NCBI GenBank assembly: GCA_964304625.1
Contig: OZ199839.1
Location: 9,672,001 to 9,736,000, forward strand
Reading direction: 5' to 3'
Length of the DNA: 64,000 nt
DNA from: Kudoa neothunni
Lineage: Eukaryota > Cnidaria
Positions 63,001-64,000 of this stretch are shown here, one piece after another. The position numbers and the translations under genes are program-made. Under the pieces are notes generated by a model. The model did no database searches. It was given only the letters and a program-made list of their open reading frames with translations, and was not told the DNA's origin. Position 1 is the first letter of the stretch; each line of letters opens with the position of its first letter.

Positions 63001-64000
63001 AACTGCGTCTTCTTCAAATAATTTTTTTTCTAATACATGTGAAAATAATGGAAAATGTTTATACAGTATGTGTAATAATGTGACTTTTGGAGATATGCCA
63101 GATGGCGTAAAAGCGGTCAAAATTCGTGTCTTAAAATTAGGAATGAGACCTACTGTTGGTTACCAAAACAACATCTACATATGTAATGTATTAATATTAT
63201 ACGAAATAGTAATTCTATTATTTAGTGAAACAGGGAAAGGATGTACCTGTGACAACATCAGACAACAACATAAAAATTGATATTAGTGCTAATAGTAAAA
63301 ATGAAGGAGGCGAACCTGTTAGTGGACACTCCACTGTTACATGTTCTTTGTCGTATTGGAATGCGTATGCTCCGTTGGTTTATGAAAATGGAAGGAAAGC
63401 TGTTACTATCCCTTCATCCTGTACTTTCTCCGAGATGGAAATATTACCAAGTCCAACTCATTTACATAATGATATTATGGTAAAAATAATAAATATACCT
63501 AATTATTCTCCAAAAAAATATTTTTATCACAAAACAAGTATTTAGTATGAATATATATTTGTAATAAATATTATGTAGTTCAATCAACCGCACTTTCAGC
63601 TACAGATTTAATAGTTACATTAAAAGCAAATGGATTTTCTTTCACTCCTAGTACGTCCGCTTCATCCGCCACATGCACCGTCTACGTAAAAGAAAAAGAT
63701 TCAACGAATGGTTATTACCCAGCTATATGTACCGGAAAAGTATTGTGTACAAATACTTGCAACACGCAGTTTACCCTTATTGGGCTTTACTCTGGCGTTA
63801 TTTACGATATTAAAATTGTACCTAGTGGAAATTACAAAGTTTTAGAATTAAAAAACATACAAACAAGTAATATAATTTATATACATTTTAATAAATATTA
63901 AATAGTTGGCCGTAAAATTTATTTTGAAATTTCCGGAGAAACTAAGAAGAATAACCTTAAAATTACTTCGAAATCTTCTATTGATAATGCCGCTAATACT
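60040..64000 (+). CDS. Paralog 6: modular cysteine-rich membrane protein, 5' part, intact so far
   Basis: Exons 60040-60082 (signal peptide MTINVSLILILIST), 60127-60492, 60534-61067, 61108-61437, 61477-61785, 61828-62127, 62167-62583, 62622-63182, 63226-63537, 63579-63866 and 63906 onward, cut by the window. All are open and every intron is phase 1; introns are mostly 38-45 nt. The module order is the same as in paralog 2. Exon 5 shows the typical pattern KCELYYS, CHINDINKFCLDVC, IVNLDPKTSYKITVCSKGY. Exon 7 ends in a variable linker (LENSESAKEGTQGKNAKSPE). Exon 8 is close to paralog 3 (HFDFHYFYDNEFVKNNAPVF shared). Transmembrane part not reached. I infer a surface protein of unknown role. Confidence 0.85.

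Noticed and set aside
1-64000. CRISPR arrays, tRNA or rRNA genes, bacterial operons
   Set aside because: No spaced short direct repeats, no recognisable RNA genes, and the genes are spliced; the window is eukaryotic.

Overview
The window is AT-rich animal-type nuclear DNA. It has multi-exon genes with very short introns, and several DNA-transposon families (piggyBac, hAT, Tc1/IS630-like, Ginger/KRBA2-like). I cannot name the organism. Uniform introns of about 40 nt in an AT-rich genome fit a compact invertebrate genome (flatworm, myxozoan, nematode and copepod are all possible), but nothing here decides it. Two 200-base N runs (29730-29929 and 34614-34813) look like scaffold gaps, so the joins across them are uncertain.

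The host content is one family: six paralogous genes for large cysteine-rich proteins of type I membrane layout. In order they are paralog 1 (1-3106, minus, cut by the window, frames broken), paralog 2 (11122-18031, plus, apparently intact), paralog 3 (25082-29729, minus, 5' part missing at a gap), paralog 4 (32713-34613, minus, divergent, 5' cut by a gap), paralog 5 (38953-45730, plus, decayed) and paralog 6 (60040 to past 64000, plus, intact as far as seen). The complete model is a signal-peptide exon, then about 16 phase-1 exons. Many of these encode modules of roughly 95-110 residues with a C...C...C pattern and an FN3-like 'L..gt.Y.l.V' ending. A membrane-proximal region, one transmembrane helix and a short cytoplasmic tail ending near Y-[ED]-[LV] follow. 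I recognise no named family.

The cluster is structurally dynamic. Paralogs 1 and 2 are the arms of a large inverted repeat (about 1-4330 against 9895-14291). Paralogs 2 and 5 share a direct duplication of upstream DNA. Exon and intron similarities switch between paralogs within genes, as expected from gene conversion.

The spaces between genes are full of DNA transposons. 18.3-24.5 kb holds a mini piggyBac, a dispersed repeat, a piggyBac and a Tc1/IS630-like element. 31.0-32.5 kb and 34.8-36.1 kb hold two more piggyBac copies, the latter inside another repeat. 45.8-53 kb holds nested hAT elements, a repeat I call X, and a hAT transposase relic. 54.3-56.7 kb is a Ginger/KRBA2-like transposon with target duplications, and 57.0-59.2 kb is a fifth piggyBac copy. 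I saw no rRNA, tRNA or CRISPR.
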